Assembly: GCA_017503015.1 (NCBI GenBank)
Contig: JAFVTX010000054.1
Location: forward strand, 1-40,411
From: Fibrobacter sp.
GTDB lineage: Bacteria > Fibrobacterota > Fibrobacteria > Fibrobacterales > Fibrobacteraceae
DNA length: 40,411 nucleotides
Direction of reading: 5' to 3'
The notes under the pieces were generated by a model that did not search any database, was not told where the DNA came from, and saw only the letters and a program-made list of their open reading frames with translations. The position numbers and the translations under genes are program-made. The stretch's first letter is position 1. Every line of letters starts with the position of its first letter. This document shows, in pieces, positions 1 through 9,200 of the stretch.

Positions 1-1
1 C

Positions 2-1294
2 AGCTGGAAAGCCGGAAAAGAAGGCGAATCCCGCTATGGCGACTCCGTCACCACCAACTGCTACGTGTTTGAAAATGGCGCCTGGCGTAGCGCCAACGAT
101 TCCGACTGTAGCCTGGAACTGGACGGTTGTACCGATGCCAAGGAAGGGACTGTCGGAAAGGGCAGCGACAAGAGCTGGTACATTTGCAAGGACAACAGCT
201 GGGAAGAAGCCTCCACTATGGAGAAAGACACCTACGGCTGGAAGGACGCTTCCGAAGGCGACATCAAGAAAGGCGACGTGACGGACACCGTCTATGTGTT
301 CAACGGCAAGAAATGGAGTGTCGCAGACGAAATCGAATCCGTGCTGGGCGGTTGCGTGAAGGCTACGGCAGATTCTGTAGGTAAGGTTAAAAACATCTGG
401 TATATCTGCAAGGGCGGCGAATGGACCGAAGCCAAGCAAATCGAATACGACACCTACGGCTGGGAAGCGGGCAAAGACGGAGACGCCAAACAAGGCGATG
501 TTTACAGCAGCACCTGCTATGTCTATGACGGCGACGCCTGGCGCCAGGGCGACTACAATGATTGCAATCTGGGCATGGGCGGATGCACGAAGGCTCGCAA
601 GAACGAAGAACAGACCAAGGATGGCAAGAAATACGTTTGCTCGGAGTCCTCTGGAAACTACTATTGGAAAGGTGGTGTTATTACTGATGTTTCCCAGGCT
701 GATGGAACTTGCTCCCCCAGCAAGACCAGCATCTACAAGGGCGAAACGGTAAATTGGGTATTCACGCCGGCAACGCTTGCTAGTGGTAGCTCTGTAACCG
801 AAGTAATGGAATATCTGAATTTTGTTAAAAGTCTCACTTGCGACTGGACATTGAATGGCGCCGCCCCGGCATCTTCTAGCGGCAAGTGCGGTTCCGACGG
901 AAAGACAGCGACTGCAACATACTCAACCACCGGGACCTTCTCCGCCTCGGTCAAACTGGGAGAAAAGACAATCAACTGCGGAAGCGTGCAGGTGACTGGC
1001 GCTCCGCTGACAGGTTGCACCTGTGAAGCCAGCGAACCCACCCCGGATGTTGCTGATGGTGCCGTAACCGTCACCTGGACCGTAAGCGGATGCCACGCCC
1101 TTGCAGACATCGCTTCCTACGCTTGGACAGAGGCCACAGGCACCGTGGGCACTGCAACAATGACATTCACCGAAAAAGGCCAAACCGCAAGCCCCACAGT
1201 CAAGGTTACCACCGCAGAAAACACTTCGGTAACCTTGACCTGCCCCACGGTCAAGGCAGTTGATTCCAAGGCTCCTGACTATACGAACCCTTAA
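2..1294 (+). CDS. Secreted repeat protein, 3' part (5' end outside window)
   Basis: The frame is open from the left edge to a TAA, so this is the C-terminal part of a longer protein. A GTG at 65 is internal and not a likely start. The visible protein begins with repeats of about 74 residues: the DTYGW motif recurs at bases 227 and 449, exactly 222 bases apart. Each unit carries GDV, a CYV-like motif, WR, a GGC motif and WYICK, with regularly spaced Cys that could form disulfides. From about residue 225 the repeats give way to a Thr/Ser-rich region with two segments resembling Ig/PKD-type beta-sandwich domains. Such composition is usual for extracellular or cell-surface proteins of Fibrobacter. 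No catalytic motif is visible and the export signal would lie upstream. Function unknown. A strong terminator follows 25 bases after the stop. Confidence 0.8.
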   Translation, partial: SWKAGKEGESRYGDSVTTNCYVFENGAWRSANDSDCSLELDGCTDAKEGTVGKGSDKSWYICKDNSWEEASTMEKDTYGWKDASEGDIKKGDVTDTVYVFNGKKWSVADEIESVLGGCVKATADSVGKVKNIWYICKGGEWTEAKQIEYDTYGWEAGKDGDAKQGDVYSSTCYVYDGDAWRQGDYNDCNLGMGGCTKARKNEEQTKDGKKYVCSESSGNYYWKGGVITDVSQADGTCSPSKTSIYKGETVNWVFTPATLASGSSVTEVMEYLNFVKSLTCDWTLNGAAPASSSGKCGSDGKTATATYSTTGTFSASVKLGEKTINCGSVQVTGAPLTGCTCEASEPTPDVADGAVTVTWTVSGCHALADIASYAWTEATGTVGTATMTFTEKGQTASPTVKVTTAENTSVTLTCPTVKAVDSKAPDYTNP

Positions 1295-1318
1295 GATAAC
1301 GACCAAGTAACTCAATGG

Positions 1319-1343
1319 GGCGGACGCAAGTCCGCCTTTTTTT
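1319..1343 (+). terminator. Rho-independent terminator of the secreted repeat protein gene
   Basis: Stem GGCGGAC / GTCCGCC with loop GCAA, followed by seven T. It lies 25 bases after the stop codon of the upstream gene. Confidence 0.9.
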
Positions 1344-1413
1344 ATCCTCTTATTTTTCTAGATTTGCGTCCCGGAGTCCTAGCTCCTAACCCCTAAATCC
1401 TAGCCCCTACCCC

Positions 1414-2574
1414 ATGCTATTCGAACAAACCATTGCCCACCAGATTCCGAACTACACCCGCGAAGCCGATTCCCTCCGCGGGGAATCCCTTGCCATGCTG
1501 GATTACAAGGACGAGCTCCGCATCAAGGATGCCGCCATCCGGGAATTCTGGGACGTGAACCGCCTGGCCGGCAACCCCCAGAAGGTGGTGGCCAGCCCCA
1601 TGCCCCGCGGTTACCGCACCACCAGCAAGAGGCGCGTGCACATGGAACCGGGCAACCTGCAGTTCGACCGTCAGAATTCCCTGCTGGAGCCCGACGAACA
1701 CAACCGTATCTACGACTTTCTGTTCGAAAAGTTGATTACGCCGGCCTACAAGCCCCTGGCCTACGCCCTGAACTGGATTATCATTCGCGGCACCTACCAG
1801 TACCGGGTGGTGATTTTCAACATCAAGAAGATTGACGCCAGCATCGTGCGCAAGCTGAAGCTGATTGCCGACGCCCTGCAAAAATCGCCTTTCCACGTGA
1901 CGGCGGCACACGCCTACGTAGATACCACCGAATCGGATTACTACCTGGAATCCAAACGCCCTACCGAAGGCCTGAACTTCAAGCAGCTTTACGGCCCGCG
2001 GGAACTTTCGCTCCCTCTCGGCAAGTTCAGCCTCCGCTACCCCGTGACCGGTTTCAGCCAGATTAACGAAAGCCAGATACACAACCTCATCAAGGCGGCG
2101 AGCCGCCTGCTCAGCCTCGGTAAAGAAGACCACTTTCTGGACCTGTACTGCGGTTACGGCCTGTTCAGCTTTGCCCTGGGCGAAGCCGCCAAGGACGTTT
2201 TGGGAGTGGAATGGGAAGGCCCTTCCATCGACTGCGCGAAGGCCTCGGCCAGGCACCTCAAAAAACCGTACCGTTTTATCGCCGGAAAGATTGACGAAGA
2301 ATTTGTGCAGACAAGGCTTCCGCGACCCGTGCCGAACGAACCCGAAAAAATCCTGCTGGACCCGCCCCGAAAGGGCTGCGAACCGGGCGTAATCCACGCC
2401 CTTGCCATGCGAAAGCCCCTACGCATCGCCCACGTGTTCTGCGGCACCGACGAGATTCCCGCCTCCATCAAAGAATGGGAACGCTACGGCTACCGCGTGC
2501 GTGAAGTGCAGCCCCTGGACCTGTTCCCCGGAACGCCGCACCTGGAAACCATCATAATGCTGGAACGAAAGTAG
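1414..2574 (+). CDS. TrmA/RlmD-family RNA (uracil-5-)-methyltransferase
   Basis: SAM-dependent methyltransferase that probably forms 5-methyluridine in tRNA or rRNA. The C-terminal half has the family motifs in order: FSQIN near residue 215, the SAM-binding DLYCGYG at 243-249, DPPRKG near 316, and a Cys at 343 in HVFCGTDEIP. That Cys sits where the family has its catalytic nucleophile (usually in SCNP). FPGTPHLET near the end matches the FP.T.H.E closing motif. There is no TRAM domain and no N-terminal Cys cluster for an Fe-S centre, so the architecture is closer to TrmA than to RlmD. The HVFCGTD context of the nucleophile is atypical, so I cannot say whether tRNA U54 or a 23S uridine is the target. 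386 residues is normal for the family. The upstream leader consists of repetitive CCTA/CCCTA tracts. Confidence 0.8.
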   Translation: MLFEQTIAHQIPNYTREADSLRGESLAMLDYKDELRIKDAAIREFWDVNRLAGNPQKVVASPMPRGYRTTSKRRVHMEPGNLQFDRQNSLLEPDEHNRIYDFLFEKLITPAYKPLAYALNWIIIRGTYQYRVVIFNIKKIDASIVRKLKLIADALQKSPFHVTAAHAYVDTTESDYYLESKRPTEGLNFKQLYGPRELSLPLGKFSLRYPVTGFSQINESQIHNLIKAASRLLSLGKEDHFLDLYCGYGLFSFALGEAAKDVLGVEWEGPSIDCAKASARHLKKPYRFIAGKIDEEFVQTRLPRPVPNEPEKILLDPPRKGCEPGVIHALAMRKPLRIAHVFCGTDEIPASIKEWERYGYRVREVQPLDLFPGTPHLETIIMLERK

Positions 2575-2627
2575 ACGAGAGAACGCCCTGCGGGCTACAG
2601 ACGAGAGACGAGAGATTATAAGAAGAC

Positions 2628-2660
2628 GTCATTAGATTTCGGCTCAATGGCCGAAATGAC
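2628..2660. repeat. Palindromic intergenic repeat (GTCAT...ATGAC type)
   Basis: The element starts GTCAT and ends ATGAC, with arms ATTTCGGC / GCCGAAAT-like around a short loop. It lies between the methyltransferase and MFS genes. The GTCAT/ATGAC ends match the other palindromic repeats in this window (for example 4539-4565, 30126-30152, 36565-36591). Confidence 0.6.
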
Positions 2661-2683
2661 GCATAAGAAGAATCAAGGCATAT

Positions 2684-3889
2684 ATGTCTAACGAAAATGT
2701 GACAATCAAAACAGCCGACAAGAAGCCCGCGCTCTGGACCCGGAACTTCGTGACGGTGGCCGCCGCGAACTTTTTGCTGTTCTTCAGTTTTTACCAGCTG
2801 TTGCCGATTCTGCCTCTCTACATTATCGAAAAATTCCAGACCGACAACGCCACCGCAGGTTTCATCATCTCCCTTTACACCATCGGGGCTTTGGCCTGCA
2901 GGCCCTTCGCCGGATTTTTGGTGGATACCCTCAGCCGTAAGCCTCTGTACTTTTGGACATTCTTCGCCTTTACCGCGTGCTTTCTGGGCTACAAGACGGT
3001 GGCCTTCTTGCCCATCCTTGCCGCTGTGCGTTTTGCCCACGGACTTTTCTTCGGGATTTCCAGCACGGCGAGCAACACCGTGGCTATCGACGCCCTGCCC
3101 GCAAGCCGTCGCGGTGAAGGTATCGGCTACTTCGGCATCAGCGTGAACCTGGCTTTCGCCACAGGCCCCATGACCGGCATGTTCCTGTACGAAGCATTCG
3201 GTGATACCATCGTGTTTATCATTTCCATCGCATTGTGCGTCATCGGCCTTGTCCTGGTGCAGACTTTAAACGTTCCCCGCAAGGAGAAAAAGCCCCACGC
3301 GCCCCTTTCGCTGGACCGGTTTTTCTTGACCCGCGCCGTCCCGCAGTTTGCAAACTTTATCTTCGTGGGTTTTGCCTACGGGCCCGTGACCAACTACATC
3401 GCACTCTACGCCCAGGAGCTGGGCATCGGCGGCTCCGGCTGGTTCTACGCCCTGATTGCGGCGGGCCTTATTTTGAACCGGGTGATGACGGGGCGGCTCA
3501 TCGACAAGGGCTACCTGATTCACCTGGTGGGTACGGGCATGACCCTGAACGTGGTGGCCTACTTTATCTTGGCCTTTAGCCACTCCCCCATCACCTTCTT
3601 TGTGGCGGCATTCCTGATTGGCACAAGCCTCGGGCTTATATTCCCGGGGTATCAGACCATGTGCGTGAACCTGGCACGCCACGACCAGCGGGGTACCGCC
3701 AACAGCACCTACCTCTCCGGCTGGGATATCGGCATTGGGGCAGGTATTTTGGCGGGTGGCTCCATGGCGGGACATTTCGGCAACCACCAGCCCGTATTCT
3801 TGGCCTGCGCCGTGGCGCTGGTGATTGCGGACATACTCTACTTCTCCTGGACTTCAAGGCATTACTTGAAGAACAAGCTAGAAGGGTAA
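2684..3889 (+). CDS. Major facilitator superfamily transporter
   Basis: Integral inner-membrane secondary transporter of the MFS. The 401 residues contain about 12 hydrophobic segments separated by short loops. After the second segment there is a motif A-like loop, GFLVDTLSRKPLY near residue 78-90, and the fourth segment begins with RFAHGLFFG, consistent with motif B. A longer basic cytoplasmic loop (PRKEKKPH, about residue 198) separates the two six-helix halves. The substrate cannot be read from the sequence; drug/sugar-phosphate or siderophore exporters look alike at this level. No clear Shine-Dalgarno precedes the ATG. The Nudix gene starts 15 bases after its stop. Confidence 0.85.
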   Translation: MSNENVTIKTADKKPALWTRNFVTVAAANFLLFFSFYQLLPILPLYIIEKFQTDNATAGFIISLYTIGALACRPFAGFLVDTLSRKPLYFWTFFAFTACFLGYKTVAFLPILAAVRFAHGLFFGISSTASNTVAIDALPASRRGEGIGYFGISVNLAFATGPMTGMFLYEAFGDTIVFIISIALCVIGLVLVQTLNVPRKEKKPHAPLSLDRFFLTRAVPQFANFIFVGFAYGPVTNYIALYAQELGIGGSGWFYALIAAGLILNRVMTGRLIDKGYLIHLVGTGMTLNVVAYFILAFSHSPITFFVAAFLIGTSLGLIFPGYQTMCVNLARHDQRGTANSTYLSGWDIGIGAGILAGGSMAGHFGNHQPVFLACAVALVIADILYFSWTSRHYLKNKLEG

Positions 3890-3904
3890 ACTATCTTTTC
3901 TCCC

Positions 3905-4537
3905 ATGAAACCCTGGAAACTGCTCAAGACAGAATACCTGGTAGACGCCCCCTGGCTGAAAGTGGCCAAGGAGACCTGCGAACTGCCGAACGGAAAGGTC
4001 ATTGACGATTTTTACACGCTTTGGCAGCCGGACTGGGTGCTGATTCTCGCCCGTACCGCCCAGGGCAAGTGGGTTATGACGGAACAATACCGCCACGGCA
4101 CCGGAAAAATCGCCCTGGAGTTCCCTGCAGGAATCATCGACAAGGGCGAAACGCCGGAGCAGGCCGCCCTCCGGGAACTGCAGGAAGAATGCGGGTATGT
4201 GTTAGATGAGAGCAGATCCCCGGTCAAGCCGGGGATGACAAAGTGTGGCGCCAAAAACGAAAATAAGTCAGTCAGTGATTGCCACGAGGCTTCGCTTCTC
4301 GCAATGACAAAGTTCATCGGCACTTTCCCGGTGAACCCGGACAGACATCGCGGTGTATTTCACGTGGTGTTCATCGATGGAGTGGTCAAGGGCGGAAACA
4401 CCCACTTTGACAGCACCGAAGAAATCGAATCTCTGGAACTTTCCGACCAGGAACTGCAGGCGAAAATGGCCGACGGCACCTTCTGCCACCCGCTACAGAA
4501 GGCGGGTTATTTGAAATACAGACTAATCAAAAAATAA
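3905..4537 (+). CDS. Nudix hydrolase (ADP-ribose pyrophosphatase-like) with in-frame repeat insertion
   Basis: Probably hydrolyses ADP-ribose or another nucleoside-diphosphate derivative using Mg2+. A perfect Nudix box (Gx5Ex7REUxEExGU) runs from G76 to Y98 with catalytic REL and EE at 90-95. The preceding strand QYRHG and EFPAG and the following FPVNPDRHRGVFHVVF are typical of the ADP-ribose pyrophosphatase group. Between the Nudix box and that strand, residues about 103-135 are encoded by two palindromic repeat elements (4213-4239 and 4277-4308). They are translated as SRSPVKPGMTK and CHEASLLAMT and have no counterpart in normal family members. The frame stays open, so the gene may still make an active enzyme with a surface loop. 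A TATCTTTT promoter-like element lies just before the ATG, in the 15-base gap after the MFS gene. Confidence 0.88.
   Translation: MKPWKLLKTEYLVDAPWLKVAKETCELPNGKVIDDFYTLWQPDWVLILARTAQGKWVMTEQYRHGTGKIALEFPAGIIDKGETPEQAALRELQEECGYVLDESRSPVKPGMTKCGAKNENKSVSDCHEASLLAMTKFIGTFPVNPDRHRGVFHVVFIDGVVKGGNTHFDSTEEIESLELSDQELQAKMADGTFCHPLQKAGYLKYRLIKK
4213..4239. repeat. Palindromic repeat inside the Nudix gene, copy 1
   Basis: Arms ATCCCCGG / CCGGGGAT around TCAAG, ending in the ATGAC shared with intergenic copies. It is read in frame within the Nudix coding sequence. Confidence 0.85.
4277..4308. repeat. Palindromic repeat inside the Nudix gene, copy 2
   Basis: Imperfect palindrome from GATTGCCACGAGG to CTCGCAATGAC. 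It belongs to a different class (TTGC...GCAA arms) than copy 1, lies 37 bases downstream of it, and is also read in frame. Confidence 0.8.
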
Positions 4538-4538
4538 G

Positions 4539-4565
4539 GGAGATTCCCGCCTTCGCGGGAATGAC
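4539..4565. repeat. Palindromic intergenic repeat
   Basis: GGAGATTCCCGC, CTTC, GCGGGAATGAC. It lies between the convergent ends of the Nudix gene and the downstream minus-strand gene and could act as a transcription barrier, although there is no U-tract. Its reverse complement is nearly identical to the copy inside trpF at 25278-25304. Confidence 0.85.
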
Positions 4566-4572
4566 ATAAACG

Positions 4573-5301
4573 CTATCCTCGAGTCAAGCGGATCAGGAAC
4601 TTGAAGGTTCCTCGGTCACCACCATCGTTGGCAGCGCCGTCTTCGACAAAGGCGTGTAAAGAAAAGGCGAAAGCCACACCTAAGGACCAGGTTTCGCTCA
4701 CCCACCAGTCCTTGCCCACTTCGTACTGCGTGAAGGCGGAAGCCACATCGATATCGCCATCGTCATCTCCGGATACCGCCAAAAAGGCATCCATGCCGCT
4801 GGAAAAGCCCACATAAAAGCCGTTCATCACGGAGCGGGGATTCCGGAAGGGATACACCATAAACCCAAGGCCCAAAGAGAAAGAAAAAGCATAACTGTCC
4901 AAGGATTTCTTTTCATCCGTGTTATACTTCGGGAGACTGATTCCAAAAAGATTTATGCCTTCGCTGTAGGATTTTTCGGTGTAATGATAGTCGGTTTCTC
5001 CGGAATAGGTCGCCAGTTCAAACCGGGAATGTAGCACGATTAAATTGGCAATGGACTTTCCGAACTTGAAATCAAAAAGAGGTGCAGACCAGCCCGAAAA
5101 TTCCCGACTTGTGTTTTCTTCCCAGCTTCCGTCCGAATCTTCCTGGTAAGCCTTCAAATTCGTATAGGCCACGCCTGTCCCTGCACTAAAGAAAAATCCA
5201 CGGTGCTCGTAGGGCGGCCGCGTCTTTTGGGGCTTGGTCTCTTGCCCCCACGAAGTCACTACAAGCAGAGCGACGATCGCTAATATCTTAAAGAACTTCA
5301 T
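4573..5301 (-). CDS. Exported envelope protein, tandem paralogue 2
   Basis: Unknown function. The 242 residues start with a typical signal peptide (MKFFK, hydrophobic AIVALLVV, then SWGQE). The mature part alternates short aromatic- and Gly-rich amphipathic stretches and ends in RLTRG, which suggests a small outer-membrane beta-barrel. It is paralogous to the gene immediately upstream (5308-6081): both have EHRGF after the signal peptide, YPFR...NGF.VG in the middle, GKDWW near residue 195, and LTRG at the end. The start codon lies 6 bases after the stop of the upstream paralogue, so the two form an operon, probably through local duplication. Confidence 0.75.
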   Translation of the reverse strand: MKFFKILAIVALLVVTSWGQETKPQKTRPPYEHRGFFFSAGTGVAYTNLKAYQEDSDGSWEENTSREFSGWSAPLFDFKFGKSIANLIVLHSRFELATYSGETDYHYTEKSYSEGINLFGISLPKYNTDEKKSLDSYAFSFSLGLGFMVYPFRNPRSVMNGFYVGFSSGMDAFLAVSGDDDGDIDVASAFTQYEVGKDWWVSETWSLGVAFAFSLHAFVEDGAANDGGDRGTFKFLIRLTRG

Positions 5302-5307
5302 TAGCGA

Positions 5308-6081
5308 CTATCCCCGAGTAAGCCTAAACGAAAGGGATATCACATTATCGTCATCGTGGGAGTCCACCGTATTCCAGACCAGGCCAGTCCGGGCATAGCC
5401 AAGGCTCACACCAATGGACAAGTGGTCATTCATCCACCAGTCTTTGCCCAATTCCACCTGGAACGCTGTTCCCGAATTGAAACTGACATCACGGGAGCCT
5501 CCGTTGATCAGAGTTACAAACGCAGCATAACCAACGGAACCTCCCACAAAGAATCCGTTCAGGGCCGAATTCTTGTCGCGGAAAGGATAAATCGTGGAAC
5601 CGAAACCGATGTAGGTCCTGAAATTATAGCCGTCAGAGGATTCCATCTCCTTGGTTTCGTCTTCGGTCACCTGCGCGGGGCATTTTTCATTGGCATCACA
5701 AAACACGCGGTATTCCCGGTAACCGTAATCCATTGTTCCCGTAAAGAATCCCAGATTGAAAACCGTATGGAAGGCTATCAGGTTGGCTAAAGCCGTACCG
5801 AACTTGAATTCAAAGACGGGGAATGTTCCGCCGTAGTACTCAAAATAATCGACATCGCGATTCCGGTAATCACTCCCGTAACCATCGTTGTAATGATCAT
5901 GTTCTTCTTTGCTGTTCTTGTACCAGTTGTAGGCCGCTCCGAATGACACGCTGTTGTAAAACCCGCGATGCTCGCGAGGGGCGGGCTTGGCGACAGTCGG
6001 TTCCGAAGGCGCAGATTCAGACTGGGCAAAAACCAGGCCCGCCACCATCAAGACTATAATCTCAAACAATTTACTTTTCAT
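5308..6081 (-). CDS. Exported envelope protein, tandem paralogue 1
   Basis: First gene of a two-gene operon with its paralogue at 4573-5301. 257 residues with a signal peptide (MKSKLFEII...GLVFAQSE). A Pro-rich stretch and EHRGF follow, then beta-rich sequence with YPFRDKNSALNGFFVG, ELGKDWW and a terminal SFRLTRG. The predicted form is an outer-membrane barrel or a periplasmic beta protein. Two Cys lie in a CDANEKC loop that is absent from the paralogue. The AAGGGGAG element 4-5 bases before the ATG is a good ribosome-binding site, and upstream TTTACTATATT (minus strand, about 6105-6115) is a plausible -10 region. No enzymatic motif is visible. Confidence 0.75.
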   Translation of the reverse strand: MKSKLFEIIVLMVAGLVFAQSESAPSEPTVAKPAPREHRGFYNSVSFGAAYNWYKNSKEEHDHYNDGYGSDYRNRDVDYFEYYGGTFPVFEFKFGTALANLIAFHTVFNLGFFTGTMDYGYREYRVFCDANEKCPAQVTEDETKEMESSDGYNFRTYIGFGSTIYPFRDKNSALNGFFVGGSVGYAAFVTLINGGSRDVSFNSGTAFQVELGKDWWMNDHLSIGVSLGYARTGLVWNTVDSHDDDNVISLSFRLTRG

Positions 6082-6229
6082 AAAACTCCCCTTAAAAACG
6101 GCAGTAATATAGTAAATGAGTGGTGAGTGGTTAGGTTGTAGGTCGTAGGTATTAGGGTTGATGCGGTCGGCTCTAACCTCTTATTTACTATCTTTCCATA
6201 CCATAAAAACCTTAATACGGACATTCACT

Positions 6230-9200
6230 ATGAGCATCAAAGATTACCTCGCCGGCGCCAAACAGGCCGGTTCCGTCCAGAAGCTGATGACCCCGGGCCT
6301 CGCCGTGGAATTTATCCAGCCCTGGTACACCCCGCTTTCTACGACTCCTTCTACCACGGGTATTGCTGTCGGCGGTATCGGCTCCACATTCACCGCCACG
6401 CCTGCTGGCACCACACCCGTGATGAACGTGATGCCTGGCGTGCAGGTCCGCACCGAAAAGTCCGCTGACCTCCGCTTCAACAACTTCTTCTTCAAGGAAG
6501 CGGTCTTAAACGCGAAGGCCGCCCTTGTGATTGGCAACTTCGCCGCATTCGGCATCTACAACAACAACTTCCCGCTCCTCGATGCAAACGGCGCGCGCGT
6601 TTTCGGCGATGCCGACATGAAGGACCAGAAGAAGGCAGAAGCCAAGCTCAACAAGGTTCTTGCCGACAAGGCTCTTTTTGCAACGAACAAGGCCGCCTTT
6701 GAACGCTGGCACATTCAGTTCAGCGACCGCACCCAGGCTTTGATCGCTGCAGGCAAGGACACCGCCGCCATCAACCGCGCCGTTCTCATTGACTTCTTCG
6801 ATGGCATGATTGGCGAAAAGGCAGCCCGCGAAGGCGCCCTCACCGCCGCCTGGGCAAACGACTCCGAATTCCTCGGCCAGCCGGGCTACGACGCCGCCAA
6901 GATGAAGTACACCGCCCTCTATCCGGTGAGCGAAACCGTTTACGAAGGCAAGGGTGTCGCTATCACCAAGACCCAGTCCAGCTACGTGACCCCGGGTGAC
7001 GAACGCCTCTCCAGCCTCCCCGTGAGCGCCACCGTGTTCACTCTCGAGAACAACACCAAGGAAACCCGCGAAGTGACGATTGTCCAGATTCAGGACAGCA
7101 TCACGGGCTACATGGCCAAGAAGGACCGCCAGGGCGTTCAGGACTCCAGTTTTGTGCTGGTGCCGTCTGCTCGTTTCCCGAAGGGTGTGCAGTTCGACAA
7201 GGAACTCAAGGATGGCCGTTCCGTTCGCGGTATCGAATTTTTCAACGAAAAGCCGCTCGCCGAAAGCGACTTCAACGGTTGCATGGGCGTGTCCGTCGCC
7301 TGGAACAAGAAGGACAACCTGAACGTTTCCGTGAAGCCCATGTTCTACCAGGACGATGCAGCCTCTGTGCTGAAGGGCGCTCTCCAGAGCGGTCGCGTTG
7401 CAGGCTCTTGGGTCAAGAACGTTTACAGCGGTCGTGAAACGATTGCAGGTGCTGTCGCCGTGACTGCCGTTCTCAAGCCGAAGCAGAAGGTCAGCTTCCA
7501 GTTCAACCTGGTGCTGGATTTCCCCGAAATCAAGCTGAACAAGCTTACCTCTGCCAAGAAGTACACCGCTTTCTTCCCCGAAGCTTATGGCCGCGTGGGC
7601 GCTATCCTAGAAGAAGCCCTCGCCGCCGACAAGAACTTTGACGCACGCCTCAAGGCATTCGAAGCCCTCGTACCAAAGAAGGCTGTGGCCAAGCTCTACA
7701 AGACCGCCGCCAAGCAGGCCGAATTCAAGAGCCTCGCCATCAACACCCTCAGCTTCCTCGCCGAAGCCACCGTGTGGGACAAGGACGACCGTTTCTTAGT
7801 TCGCGAATGCGCAGACTATCCGTTCTTCAACTCCCTGGACGTTTACTTCTACGGAAGCTTCAGCCTCATGGCCCTGATGCCGCGCCTCGACGGCGTGGTG
7901 ATGAAGCGCTTCGGTGATGCGATTCTTGCAGTAAATAACAACCGTCGCCGCCACCACGAATACGTGAACCTCCCCTACGCAGACCTCCCCGATCCGAAAC
8001 TGGAAGGTCCCCGTGCTGTTCGCGGCGCCGTGATTCACGACCTGGGAAGCCCCTTCGATGCCGAACCCGATGCCTACGACTGGCACAACGTGAAGGAATG
8101 GAAGGATCTCGCTCCAAAGTATGTGCTGATGGTGCTCCGCCATTACGTGAAGACGCAGGACAAGCAGAACTTGCAGGATTGCAAGGAAGCCGTTTACGCC
8201 GCCATGCAGTACCTCGAAAAGATGGTGAACGAGGGAGAAAACTTCCCGCTCACCCACGGTACCGACGATACGTTCGACAACCTCTCCAGCCACGGCATTT
8301 CCGTGTACTGCGGTAGCCTCTGGATTGCAGGCCTCCGCGCAGCCGCCAAGATTGCCGAAATCCTCGGCGACAAGGCACAGGCCGACACCTGGAACGCCAA
8401 GGCCGACGCCGCCAACAAGGAATTCGACGAGGCCCTGTGGGACGAAGCCGAAGGCTACTACCATTTCTTCGTGACTCCGATGGAAGCAAAGGACGTTGTG
8501 GCCGACAAGCTCCCGCAGCTAGCCGACGCCATCAAGGACACGCTCGTTATCGACGGCAAGAACGTGAAGGCCGCCCTCAAGACCATCAATGAATGGCTCA
8601 ACTCCGGCGCAATCCCGAGCGACGTGGAACTTTCCAAGAACGAACTCCGCGGACTCAAGAAGGCTTGGCTCACCGCCCAGTGCAAGGAAGCCTTTACCGC
8701 CAGCTGGAACGCAAAGATTGCAAACGACTGCGATGACGTATTCGCCGACACGATGCTCGCCGACACTTACCTCCGTCTGCTGGGTCTCAAGCCGATTAGC
8801 GACGAGAAGAAGGCGAAGGCCAACCTGTTGCGCGTTTTCAACACGAACTACAAGGCCAACAGCCCGCTCATCGGTGCCGCGAACCTTGTTCGTAAGGACG
8901 GCTCTCCGCTGGATGAATTCAACTTCCAGGCTCACGACGTGTGGATCGGTATCCAGTACAGCATCATGTGCGCCATGATGCACCACGGCCTCGAAAAGCA
9001 GGCTGCCGACATGGGCGATTCCATGATTCGCAACCTCTACGAAGAAGCCCGCATCCCGTTTGCCGCACCGGAAGGATTCAACGGTTCCTGCCGCCTGCAC
9101 CCGGAAGCGCTGGTGAAGGCATTCGGTCTTAGCGCTACCGCCGCCGACAAGATGCACAAGGAACTCCTGAAGAAGGGCGCCCTGCTTGCCGACTCCCGCA

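Noticed and set aside
4203-4310. Nudix gene as a pseudogene broken by repeats
   Set aside because: The frame continues through both repeats without a stop and the downstream conserved motifs are intact, so I kept it as a CDS with an insertion.
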